Assembly (NCBI GenBank): GCA_023382935.1
Contig: JAHDXL010000004.1
Span: 210,122 to 274,121, forward strand
Length of the DNA: 64,000 bases
Reading direction: 5' to 3'
From: Phycisphaerales bacterium
GTDB taxonomy: Bacteria > Planctomycetota > Phycisphaerae > Phycisphaerales > UBA1924
The translations under genes and the position numbers were made by a program. Shown piece by piece: positions 55,981 through 63,502 of the stretch (the first letter of the stretch is position 1; the number at the start of each line of letters is the position of its first letter). A model generated the notes under the pieces. The model was given only the letters and a program-made list of their open reading frames with translations. It made no database searches and had not been told where the DNA came from.

Positions 55981-56520
55981 ATGTTGAACGCGAGAAGAAT
56001 CGTTGCGTTGGCCTCGGCGGCGGCGGTCATTGCCGGAGCCGTCGCTCTGGCCCCACATCAGCAGTCGCAGGAACCCGACAAGGTGCGGCTGGGCGTGTAT
56101 GACAGCCGTGGCGTTGCCATTGCCTGGGCCGGATCGGAGCACAACACGATCCGGGAGAAAATGAAGGAGTACGAGCAGGCCAAGGCCGCCGGCAACGACG
56201 CTGAGATGAAGCGGCTCGAAGAGTGGGGACAGATGCAGCAGCGCCTGCTTCACTTCCAAGGCTTCGGGCGCTACCCCGTCGACGAGTATCTGGCCGCGCT
56301 GGGCGACCAGTTGCCGCAACTGCTCAAGGACCGCGATCTGGCGGCCATCGTTTGGACTCCCAATGCCACCGCCGACAACGTCGAGACTGTCGACGTCACC
56401 GTCGACCTGATGAAGTTGTTCGGCATGGACGAGGCCAAGGCGGCGCAGATGATGAAAGAGGTCGCCGGGCATCAGCCGCTCGATTTCGTCGATCTGTATA
56501 AGATGGACCCGAGAGATTGA
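55981..56520 (+). CDS. Secreted alpha-helical protein, function unknown
   Basis: A 179-residue protein with a signal peptide (VALASAAAVIAGAVALA, cleavage near 25). The mature part is mostly helical: NTIREKMKEYEQAKAAGNDAEMKRLEEWGQMQQRLLHFQGFG (about 56-98), then a C-terminal domain ending DLMKLFGMDEAKAAQMMKEVAGHQPLDFVDLYKMDPRD. AAAGG lies nine bases before the ATG, and a promoter and 135-base gap separate it from the ExbD genes. The hydrophobic/charged heptads of 60-85 suggest a short coiled coil. I do not recognise a family. It is convergent with thiL. Confidence 0.7.
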   Translation: MLNARRIVALASAAAVIAGAVALAPHQQSQEPDKVRLGVYDSRGVAIAWAGSEHNTIREKMKEYEQAKAAGNDAEMKRLEEWGQMQQRLLHFQGFGRYPVDEYLAALGDQLPQLLKDRDLAAIVWTPNATADNVETVDVTVDLMKLFGMDEAKAAQMMKEVAGHQPLDFVDLYKMDPRD

Positions 56521-56527
56521 ACGGCCA

Positions 56528-57490
56528 TCACGCGCCGTGGTCCCAGCCCATGTCCCCGGCCTCATGTTCGCGCCCGTGCGCGTCGATGACCGTCGCGCCG
56601 GGCGCTTCTCCTGCGCGACAGGCCCGCACGCGCCCGATCGGCCCGATCAACCGTGGCTCGGCCGTGAATGGTGGATCGTTCACCTTGGCATGTCCAGACC
56701 CGGCCGCCAGCAGCAACTCGTAATCCTCGCCCTCGCTCACCGCCTGCACCCAGTCGGCGCAGCGATGGCTGATCGGGAGTGTGCTGGCGAAGATTTCCAG
56801 GCGCACGCCCGAGGCAGCGCCCATGCGGGCCGCGTCGCGCCCCAGCCCGTCGGAAAGGTCGATGGCCGCGTGGACGCGTCCCGACGCCGCGGCCGCAACA
56901 CCCGCCTCGATCCGCGGCTCAAATCGCAAGTGCCACCCGCTCGTGAAACTCCCGCCGACCTGACCGGTCAGCCACAACTCGTCGCCGATCTGTGCACCCG
57001 AACGCAGAAGCGGCGCGGCGCCCCGTTCCATCCGCCCGCACACGGTCGCCGTGAGACTCAAAGGCATCCGGGTGGCCCGCCCCTCCAGCGCGGGTTCCTT
57101 CGCACCAAACGCAATATCCCCCCCGATCAGCGGGCAGCCCCAGTGCCGTGCCCACCTGGCCATCGCATCGAACAGTGCGTCCGCATGCGGATACCCATCG
57201 GGCAGTAGTCCGGTGGCCAGTCCCCACGAAGGCCTCCCGCCCATCGCGGCGATGTCGGACACAGATCTCGCCACGGCCTTGCGCGCGATCAGGTCGATCT
57301 CCGTCCCCGACTCGAAGTGCCGCCCCTCGACCACCTGATCGACCGTCAGGAGCAGCACGTCGCCCGAAGGCGTCTTCACCACCGCGCAGTCATCGCCCGG
57401 CCCGACGACCACCTGCCCAAAGGCTCCGGACAGCCCGGCCAGATCACCCGAGCGAGCGGCAATGTGGCGGAGAAGGTCGGACTCGCGCAT
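56528..57490 (-). CDS. thiL: Thiamine-monophosphate kinase
   Basis: Makes thiamine diphosphate from thiamine monophosphate. VVVGPGDDCAVV (residues about 29-40) is the ATP/metal motif, TVDQVVEGRHF follows as T.D...E..HF, ARKAVARSVSDIAAMGGRPSWGLATG is the conserved core, PLIGGDIAFG (GGD) and AIDLSDGLGRDAARM (D.SDGL..D) complete the PurM-like fold. ATG 57490 gives 320 residues; the longer 335-residue frame adds no conserved sequence. It faces the 57626 gene head to head with a 135-base gap. Confidence 0.95.
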   Translation of the reverse strand: MRESDLLRHIAARSGDLAGLSGAFGQVVVGPGDDCAVVKTPSGDVLLLTVDQVVEGRHFESGTEIDLIARKAVARSVSDIAAMGGRPSWGLATGLLPDGYPHADALFDAMARWARHWGCPLIGGDIAFGAKEPALEGRATRMPLSLTATVCGRMERGAAPLLRSGAQIGDELWLTGQVGGSFTSGWHLRFEPRIEAGVAAAASGRVHAAIDLSDGLGRDAARMGAASGVRLEIFASTLPISHRCADWVQAVSEGEDYELLLAAGSGHAKVNDPPFTAEPRLIGPIGRVRACRAGEAPGATVIDAHGREHEAGDMGWDHGA

Positions 57491-57625
57491 GGTGCATTGT
57501 TGGGCGGCAGACGAAACCCGCATGGCTGGAAACAACAGCGGAAAACTGGCTCAACACGCTCCCCTTTGACTTGACACCGGGGGGTGTAGTTTATCGGATA
57601 CTGTTCTTCGGAAGGGGAGTGTCCC

Positions 57626-58771
57626 ATGCTGGGCACCGCAGCGTTTTTCGCGTGGATGTTTTGCGGCGTTCACCCGGGTCTGATCACACAGCCCAACGAT
57701 GCCTTGGCAGCCTGGGTGAGCGACCAGTACAACGCGGCGCGAAATGGCGCGGGGCTTGAATACGCCCATGTCACAGGGCGTGTTGAAGAAGTATTCGTGC
57801 CGCCCACCGCACAACTGCAGGCCCTTCGTCGCAGGGTGACTGGGCATCCCGATCACCCCGAGAGGTACATCCTTGAAGCCTACGGACGTCGGCTGAACCG
57901 CGGCCCGGATATTGCCCATTATGATATCTGGCTCGGGAGTCGTGGTTTCTTCAGACAAAACCTTGTAGGCGCCGATGGTCTCATCGAAGACATAGTCGTG
58001 CGACCAGGCTTCTCATGGTCGTATTTGGAAAGCAGTCGCCATCTCAACTTGGTGGACTTACCTGCCAATGAGTCGCCTGAGGGCTACAACTATCAGCCGC
58101 GCGATCACCAGATTAGAGGCACACTCGCCGGCTTTGCCTATGGGGAATTTAGTATCACCGTTCCCGGGGCACCGCTGACTCTCCAAACCTTGGCAGTCGA
58201 TGGCGATCGCTGGTGAGCGGTCTTTGCAAGCGAGGAAGCGGGCCTATCGCTTGGTCTGGAAGGATCTTGGGACGCGGATGCGCATCGCGGTACGGCCGAT
58301 TTGGCGATCATCCTTGCCTGCGATCCGGCCCCGATTGAAGTAGGGCGCAAGTGGACTTTTACGGACTGGGAAGAGAACAACATCCTTGCGCCACAACCGT
58401 GCCGAGTACAGACTTCCTACACGCCCTCTGGTCACGCGGAGTCCATCCATACGCTTGAAATCGTTGAACTCGTCACTCGAGGCGACTTCGCCTCTATAAC
58501 CACTCCGCCAAATCCGCGGGCCCAGTCCGATTCGGTTCGAGGGCCGCTGGTCATTCAGACTGTTCACAAGGTCTCCGGGGGGCTCAACCCGTCCATCGTC
58601 ACAGTTTTCGATTCGACGGGCTCGCAGTTGGCGGAAATTCCAGAGCGAGACTTCGACCGGAACCGCGAGCGGCGACTGTTGAGCATGAGCGTACTTATTG
58701 GTGTACCCGGTGTGGTGGCTGTCATCATCGGCGGCGTCCTGTGGCGCCGCATGCGTGGTTCTCAGTCCTGA
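57626..58771 (+). pseudogene. Membrane-anchored secreted protein of unknown function, interrupted by an in-frame stop
   Basis: The frame opens at ATG 57626 (AAGGGGAG upstream) with a signal peptide (MLGTAAFFAWMFCGVHPG) and codes for a ~190-residue domain ending in VDGDRW, then TGA at 58214-58216. The same frame continues without a break (AVFASEEAGLSLGLEGSWDADAHRG and on) to a C-terminal membrane segment (SMSVLIGVPGVVAVIIGGVLW) and stops at 58771. The two halves thus look like one 381-residue anchored protein with a nonsense codon. No other gene in the window uses TGA as sense. Function not recognised. It leads the small accessory cluster up to 60460. Confidence 0.6.
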
Positions 58772-58784
58772 AAGGAGACGCGTC

Positions 58785-59177
58785 ATGTGCCTGCGAATGC
58801 TGACTCCCCTCGTTCTGACTTCCGTTGGCTCACTACTCGCCGCCGGGGCCATCGCACAATCGTGCGTGCTGGTGACCACCCCAACCTGCTGCGATGAGCT
58901 CGGGCTCAACTTCACGCGTAGATGCGGTATCTTGCTGGGGCAGGAATGCCCCGACGAGATCCTCTCCAACCCTGCATTCTACAAGTCAACCACTGTGTTG
59001 AACGGTGTTCATCCGGGAACACCGGCCCCATCGGTCCTCTGTCAATACAAGACCGGAAATTGCACTGGCTTGTTCGGGAACAACCTTTGCGAGATGAGTG
59101 ATGTCACCGAGCACGAGTGCGTCAGTCAGCCTGGATGTGCGATCGGCTGTGCCACGGCCACGCCACCTCCGCACTGA
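58785..59177 (+). CDS. Small secreted cysteine-rich protein
   Basis: A 130-residue protein with a signal peptide (VLTSVGSLLAAGAIAQ, cleavage near 25). The mature part has eleven Cys in about 106 residues, spaced as single Cys plus one CC pair (SC, TCC, RC, EC, LC, NC, LC, EC, GC, GC), suggesting disulfide-bonded secreted protein. GGAG is eight bases before the ATG, 13 bases after the stop of the previous frame. No known family. The adjacent MauE-like protein is of a type linked to redox or disulfide metabolism, so it may help oxidise this protein (inference). Confidence 0.7.
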   Translation: MCLRMLTPLVLTSVGSLLAAGAIAQSCVLVTTPTCCDELGLNFTRRCGILLGQECPDEILSNPAFYKSTTVLNGVHPGTPAPSVLCQYKTGNCTGLFGNNLCEMSDVTEHECVSQPGCAIGCATATPPPH

Positions 59178-59222
59178 GCTCGAAGCCGATCTCTCGAAGA
59201 ACTTTCGCCCGAGACACATGCT

Positions 59223-59709
59223 ATGTCGCGACGCAAGGATTTCTGGTTCTTGACGGCGCGGATGTTGGCGCCCATCGCGGTGGTTGTCTTCGGGCTCGCT
59301 GGGCTGATGAAAGCTGTCGATGTCTATGAGTTCTCGCGTGTCTTGAAACTTTGGATCGTCATCCCGCGACCCATGACGCCGGCCTTGGCCGTCGCCATTC
59401 CCATGATCGAAGTAGGACTGGCCACCGCTTGGCTTGTCGGGTTCGGGCGGCGCGCCACAACTGTTGGCATTATAGTAACCCTGCTTCTGTTCTCAACTGT
59501 CGCCACATGGCAGTATATAGCATATGAGCCCGTTTCCTGCGGGTGCTTCGGAGGGGGGCGCCGAGGGGGGCGCTGACATGAGCGACCTTCGCTTGTTGCT
59601 CGCCCGCAACATGTCCTTAGTCGTCGTTTTATCACTTTCTTTGTGCTATAAGAGCACGGTGGTACGACACTGCGACGAGATTGGTCTGGAGCAAGCGCAT
59701 GAACACTGA
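59223..59709 (+). pseudogene. MauE/DoxX-like membrane protein, frameshifted in a G run
   Basis: Frame one (59223-59576) shows three membrane segments and PVSCGCFGGG, the CxCFG motif of MauE-type proteins that act near thiol redox. It then ends after GGRRGGR. In the next frame the fourth segment is intact: LRLLLARNMSLVVVLSLSLC, with the R-N pair common at the start of the last MauE helix, to 59709. Removing one G from either G6 run (59553-59558 or 59565-59570) would restore one ~161-residue protein. It may be a mutation, phase-variable slippage or a sequencing error. It overlaps the next gene by 11 bases. Confidence 0.65.
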
Positions 59710-60460
59710 GATCAGGGGTGCATGGACTTTAGTCGAACGCCTCATTGTGACGGCTATTGTCGGCCTGTTGATCGCCATTGCGATTCCGAGCCTTCGTCAG
59801 GCCCGGTTGTATGCTGATTCCGCGTCCGATTTGGCGGATCTGCGCACCCATGCCGAAGTTCTGACCATGTTCACGTCCGACTCGGGCGGCGCCTTCCTGA
59901 ACTTCATCGACCCGAAGATCGGGATCGGACCCGCTCCAGGCTCGTCGATGACGTCCGTACCGTATTTTGCGCAGTGCCAGTTCTGGGCGATTCCATTGCT
60001 GGCTGGATATTATGAGAGTGCCGGCGTCCTGGGCGACGTCTTTTACCTTCGCTCCGCCGAGCGTGATCTTGAAGGCGGGACGCTCGGTCACAATCCCAGG
60101 TATGTCTACGGAGCGACCTTCCTCGCCTTCCCCGCCTTCTGGAACCCCGAGACGCGCATGGCGCCTCCGGCTCAACTGGGACCCGTGCGCATTGATCAGG
60201 TTCGCTACTCTTCACGCAAGGCTCTGGTGGATGTCGTTGCCTCGAACGGCAGGATGAACCAGTCCGACGGAGGGAAGGGAACCCGAGTCCTTGCCGCATT
60301 CGTGGACGGATCGGCAGCACCCTTTCCCCTGAACGAGACGGAGCCCGGCTACGTTGATGGAACCGGGAACTGGGAGCCGTGGGGGAGGGGACGCTATCCA
60401 GGCACGCGACTTGCGTACTCGATCGATGGCGTGCATGGATTCGACGTGAAGTCACGCTGA
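59699..60460 (+). CDS. Pseudopilin-like secreted protein with type IV pilin signature
   Basis: A 253-residue protein. RGAWTLVERLIVTAIVGLLIAIAIPSL at the N-terminus is a class III signal peptide like that of type II secretion pseudopilins (usual G-FTLIE). The Glu is preserved, but Ala replaces the usual Gly at the -1 position if W is +1, or an extra residue is present if A is +1. The rest (PYFAQCQFWAIPLLAGYY and so on) is a globular domain with no match I know; YSIDGVHGFD ends it. GGAG is seven bases before ATG 59699. No T2SS genes are in the window. Confidence 0.75.
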   Translation: MNTEIRGAWTLVERLIVTAIVGLLIAIAIPSLRQARLYADSASDLADLRTHAEVLTMFTSDSGGAFLNFIDPKIGIGPAPGSSMTSVPYFAQCQFWAIPLLAGYYESAGVLGDVFYLRSAERDLEGGTLGHNPRYVYGATFLAFPAFWNPETRMAPPAQLGPVRIDQVRYSSRKALVDVVASNGRMNQSDGGKGTRVLAAFVDGSAAPFPLNETEPGYVDGTGNWEPWGRGRYPGTRLAYSIDGVHGFDVKSR

Positions 60461-60512
60461 GCCCAATCTGTACCTCTCCACAGCCACCGCACGCTCGCGG
60501 CCAATGCCTCTG

Positions 60513-60719
60513 AACCACAGAGCTCACAGAGGGCACGGAGGAATGCTCTTCTCACCACGGAGTTCCGTGGAGTGACACGGAGTTGGATGTGGGGGCAGGG
60601 ACCAGCCATCAGGGATCTGGGATCTCAAATCTCAAATCCATTTTCCGCGCTCCGTGAAACTCCGTGTCACTCCGTGGTGAGTTCTCTTTACTGTGCCTCT
60701 CCGTGTCCTCTGTGGTTCA
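60513..60719. repeat. Imperfect long inverted repeat (about 60-70 bp arms)
   Basis: The left arm (about 60513-60584, AACCACAGAG...GGCACGGAGG...CACCACGGAG...GTGACACGGAGTT) is complementary to the right arm (about 60658-60719, AACTCCGTGTCACTCCGTGGTG...CCTCTCCGTGTCCTCTGTGGTT), with small indels. The centre holds GGATCTGGGATCTCAAATCTCAAATC. Sequences such as CCACGGAGTGACACGGAG are common dispersed elements in planctomycetes and related phyla (recollection). Its position between two convergent genes fits a bidirectional terminator or decayed mobile element. Confidence 0.8.
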
Positions 60720-60725
60720 AACCGT

Positions 60726-61820
60726 TTACACCGTGGCGCCTTCGAACAGCTCGGCCAGTTTCCGCTGCGGGCGCTTGGTCCAGGCCTTGCGGTGGTACGC
60801 GTCCGACGCGATGAGCGGGAACAGACTGGTCACCTCGCCGAAGACCATCTGCTCGTGCACCACGTCGACCTTGCCCCACGAGCACGCCTCACGCAGCGTG
60901 GAGCCGGAGAGCGCCCCGTCGCGCGCGTCCGCTGCCGTGATCTGGATCGCGTACTTGTGCATCGGGGTCTCGCCGCCGCTGGCCAGCCCCTTCTCCACCA
61001 GCAGTTCGGCCGAGACGACAATGTCCTGCACGAAGTTCTTGGGCACGCCGCCCGCGAGCATGAACAGCCCGGTATCGCCGCCCTGCTCCATGGTGTGCAG
61101 TTTGATCTTCGTCAGTTCCCAGAAGTCGCGCCCGGTGTCGATCGTCACGCTCGGCTTGCCCTCGCGCGCCCGCTCGGCCTGGTGCATCACGATGCCGAAG
61201 CCCGCCGAGCAGTCGGAAAACGCCGGGCAGAATACCGGCACCCCGCGGCGCCAGGCCGTCAGCAGAATTGACTCGTTCTGTGGATGGTGCTCATCGAGGT
61301 AGCGTCCAAACTCGGCCAGCAACTGGCGGCTGCTGTAGGCGCCGGGTTCGAGAGCGTCGAAGATGGCCTTGCCAGTGTCGTCGCACACACGAAGTTCATC
61401 CTCGTCGATGTAGGTGTCGTAGATGCGGTCAATGGCCATGTCGCGCAGCGTCGGATCATCCACCGGCGGGCTCTCCGGACTCCCCGGAGCGATGTAGTGC
61501 TTGAAGCCCAGGCCCTCAAAGAAGTCCTGGTCGATCATGTTCGCCCCGCTGGAGACAATCGCGTCGACCATGTTGTGCTCGAGCAGGGTGATGATGGCCT
61601 TCTTCATGCCCGCGCTGATGAGCGAGCCGGCCAGCGTCATGATGACCACGCACCCCGTGTCCCCCAGCATCTGGGTATAGATGCGGGCCGCCCGCGCGGT
61701 GTTCCGCGCTTGGTACGCTGTCTTCTCGTAGGCGTCGATGACGGCGCGGGTGTCGATCTTCGTGATGTCGACGTGCTCGACTGGATTGGACAACAACTCG
61801 GCCTTGGTGAACTTCGCCAT
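60726..61820 (-). CDS. Deoxyhypusine synthase-family protein
   Basis: NAD- and spermidine-dependent transferase fold; bacteria lack eIF5A, and characterised relatives make homospermidine or related polyamines. The 364-residue protein from ATG 61820 has MTLAGSLISAGMKKAI, DAIVSSGANMIDQD (DHS: ..SGAN..HD), a DTGRDF-type turn, and LAGGVPKNFVQD where Lys aligns with the catalytic Lys of DHS. SGSTLREACSWGKV and VFGEVTSLFPLIA follow as in DHS. So the key residue is kept. The link to speA 1.7 kb away fits a polyamine role. The longer frame to 61898 adds no conserved sequence. Confidence 0.9.
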   Translation of the reverse strand: MAKFTKAELLSNPVEHVDITKIDTRAVIDAYEKTAYQARNTARAARIYTQMLGDTGCVVIMTLAGSLISAGMKKAIITLLEHNMVDAIVSSGANMIDQDFFEGLGFKHYIAPGSPESPPVDDPTLRDMAIDRIYDTYIDEDELRVCDDTGKAIFDALEPGAYSSRQLLAEFGRYLDEHHPQNESILLTAWRRGVPVFCPAFSDCSAGFGIVMHQAERAREGKPSVTIDTGRDFWELTKIKLHTMEQGGDTGLFMLAGGVPKNFVQDIVVSAELLVEKGLASGGETPMHKYAIQITAADARDGALSGSTLREACSWGKVDVVHEQMVFGEVTSLFPLIASDAYHRKAWTKRPQRKLAELFEGATV

Positions 61821-62272
61821 GGTCTTGCTCACTTTCGTTGGCTGCGCGCGGGTCGTGCCCGCGTCTGCCGCCCGGCCCCCCGTGGCGGCGCTGCCCAACT
61901 ACGGCCCGGGGGTGGCGGGCCTCTCCGGGCGAACTATAGGACCCCACGCCTTCGCGGCCCCACGATCGCTCCATACCTGGCCGGCGCCACGCAAACCGAG
62001 ACCAACTCACCATCTGGTGGTTCACGCTCGCAGAGTGGTTGTCGCAACCACCGACTCTGCCACCGTTCACGAAACGCAATTCGCGGGGCGCCTCGGGACT
62101 CGACGTCGAAACACGAGGCATTGGCTCGCGGGTCGGCCGCGCCTGCATGTGGTTCGCTGCGCACGGATGCGAACCCGCCGACATTTCGGTCGAGAAGGGT
62201 CGATCCCGGGAACGCAAAGTCCCGCGCCATAGGAGCGCGGGGCCTTGATGAAATTCCGCCGAATGGCAAGTA
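61821..62272. other. Intergenic region with no recognised gene
   Basis: It should hold the promoter of the deoxyhypusine synthase-family gene on the minus strand. A GCGCGGG hairpin (62221-62241) may end the gene at 62273. Open frames in both directions lack a motif or a ribosome site. Confidence 0.5.
62221..62241 (-). terminator. Possible terminator of the PEP-CTERM gene
   Basis: On the minus strand CCCGCGC and GCGCGGG pair over seven bases with a TCCTATG loop, followed by ACTTT only, so the T-tract is weak. It lies about 30 bases after the stop. Confidence 0.4.
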
Positions 62273-62971
62273 TCAGCGACGACGACGGCTCATCAAAAGC
62301 CCGCCGAGGCCAAGAAACATAACCGCGCCAGGGGCGGGAATCACGCCATTGATCAGGATGGCGCCGTCGACGAAAGTGGGATTGCCGCTGAAATCGCCCG
62401 CTCCCGCCCAGTTGGTGCCGTAGCCAAAGCCACCGCCGGGGTTTCTCAGCGGAGAAGCGCTCCCGATGGCCGTGAAGGACTCCAGATGGAACTCCTGCCC
62501 AAAGACGCCGAAGTCGGCGAAGGGGGTGAGTCCAACCCAGTAGGAGCCCGCACCGAGGGCGATTCCAAGCCCCGAGGCCCGCACCGAAATGGTGCCGTCG
62601 CCGTTGTTCGCGATACTGACGACAACCACCGTACCCGCGCGCGGATCGTCCGCGGCGGTGGGACTGTGGTCATAGATGTTCAGAACAGCGGTGGTAACGC
62701 CGCCCCACAGGCCGGTCGCGTTCGTGAAGTATGTGGTGATGTCGCTGATGATCACGTTGGTCGTGAAGATCACCTCGTGAACCTGGTAACAGGAGTGGTA
62801 GGCAAAGTCCCCGAACTCATGGTCGATGATGACCGGCACGCTGATTTCGTAGTTGGACTGGTCCCACAGAACGTCCGCACCGGCCGCTGCGGAAAGAGCG
62901 GCGGCAGCACTGACAACGCGAAGCGCAAAGCGTCTCCTCTCCCGACCTGCTCTGTCTGGAAACGTCGTCAA
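62273..62971 (-). CDS. PEP-CTERM-like secreted protein
   Basis: A 232-residue exported protein. The signal peptide RRRFALRVVSAAAALSAAAGA is near residues 12-32; the only in-frame start is TTG at 62971. The middle (VLWDQSNYEISVPVIIDHEF to DGTISVRASGLGIALGAGSYWVG) is a beta-rich domain of the type often found in planctomycete PEP-CTERM proteins. The tail VIPAPGAVMFLGLGGLLMSRRRR is the exosortase-type sorting signal (PAPG form). No catalytic residues are evident; an extracellular matrix or surface role is usual for these proteins. No exosortase gene is in the window. Confidence 0.85.
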   Translation of the reverse strand: MTTFPDRAGRERRRFALRVVSAAAALSAAAGADVLWDQSNYEISVPVIIDHEFGDFAYHSCYQVHEVIFTTNVIISDITTYFTNATGLWGGVTTAVLNIYDHSPTAADDPRAGTVVVVSIANNGDGTISVRASGLGIALGAGSYWVGLTPFADFGVFGQEFHLESFTAIGSASPLRNPGGGFGYGTNWAGAGDFSGNPTFVDGAILINGVIPAPGAVMFLGLGGLLMSRRRR

Positions 62972-63502
62972 CCTCCACGGCCCCCCACCCGATCACACAT
63001 CGCGCCTGGGTGTCGCAGGTACGCTCCAAGTCCGACCATCGGAGCCGCTCCGCGCCTGTACCTGGAATCGAACTGGCGGGAGCCCGATCGTCATAAGCCG
63101 CCCCTCTCCGGCGGCCGCACTCAGGAAAATGCCACAGTCTTGTCTGAAATCATCCCCGATTTGCAGGGAATTTATCTTGGGCCGATCAGTACCTCAGTGC
63201 GATCATTCCTGCTCGGCGAGCGAATTCGGTCATCCAGAATTGCTGGTCGAACGGGCGCAACCCAGATGTTCACGGCTCGGGCCTGTGCCCTGGTCGCTCG
63301 AGCAGGCGCCACCAAGACGCTCTCCCCGCTCCCGCGCACGCCCTTTGATATCTCAGAAAGACAAGTTCGGCACAACTTGGCTTCGGATGGAGCACCCATT
63401 CTTCCTGACTCGGTTCACAGGCTGAATCACAACAGCGCCGGGCTCAACCGGACCGCCGAGCCCGAGCAGCGCGACCCAGACTCGGGAGGAGAAAGCGAAC
63501 CT
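62972..63502. other. Intergenic region with no recognised gene
   Basis: 531 bases between the PEP-CTERM gene and the 3' end of speA. It seems less GC-rich than its neighbours. Frames exist on the plus strand but have no start site or motif, and I see no strong hairpin. Confidence 0.5.

Noticed and set aside
58214-58216. Selenocysteine insertion at the in-frame TGA
   Set aside because: No hairpin with the usual bacterial SECIS form directly follows the TGA, and the context (DGDRW-stop) is not like known selenoproteins.
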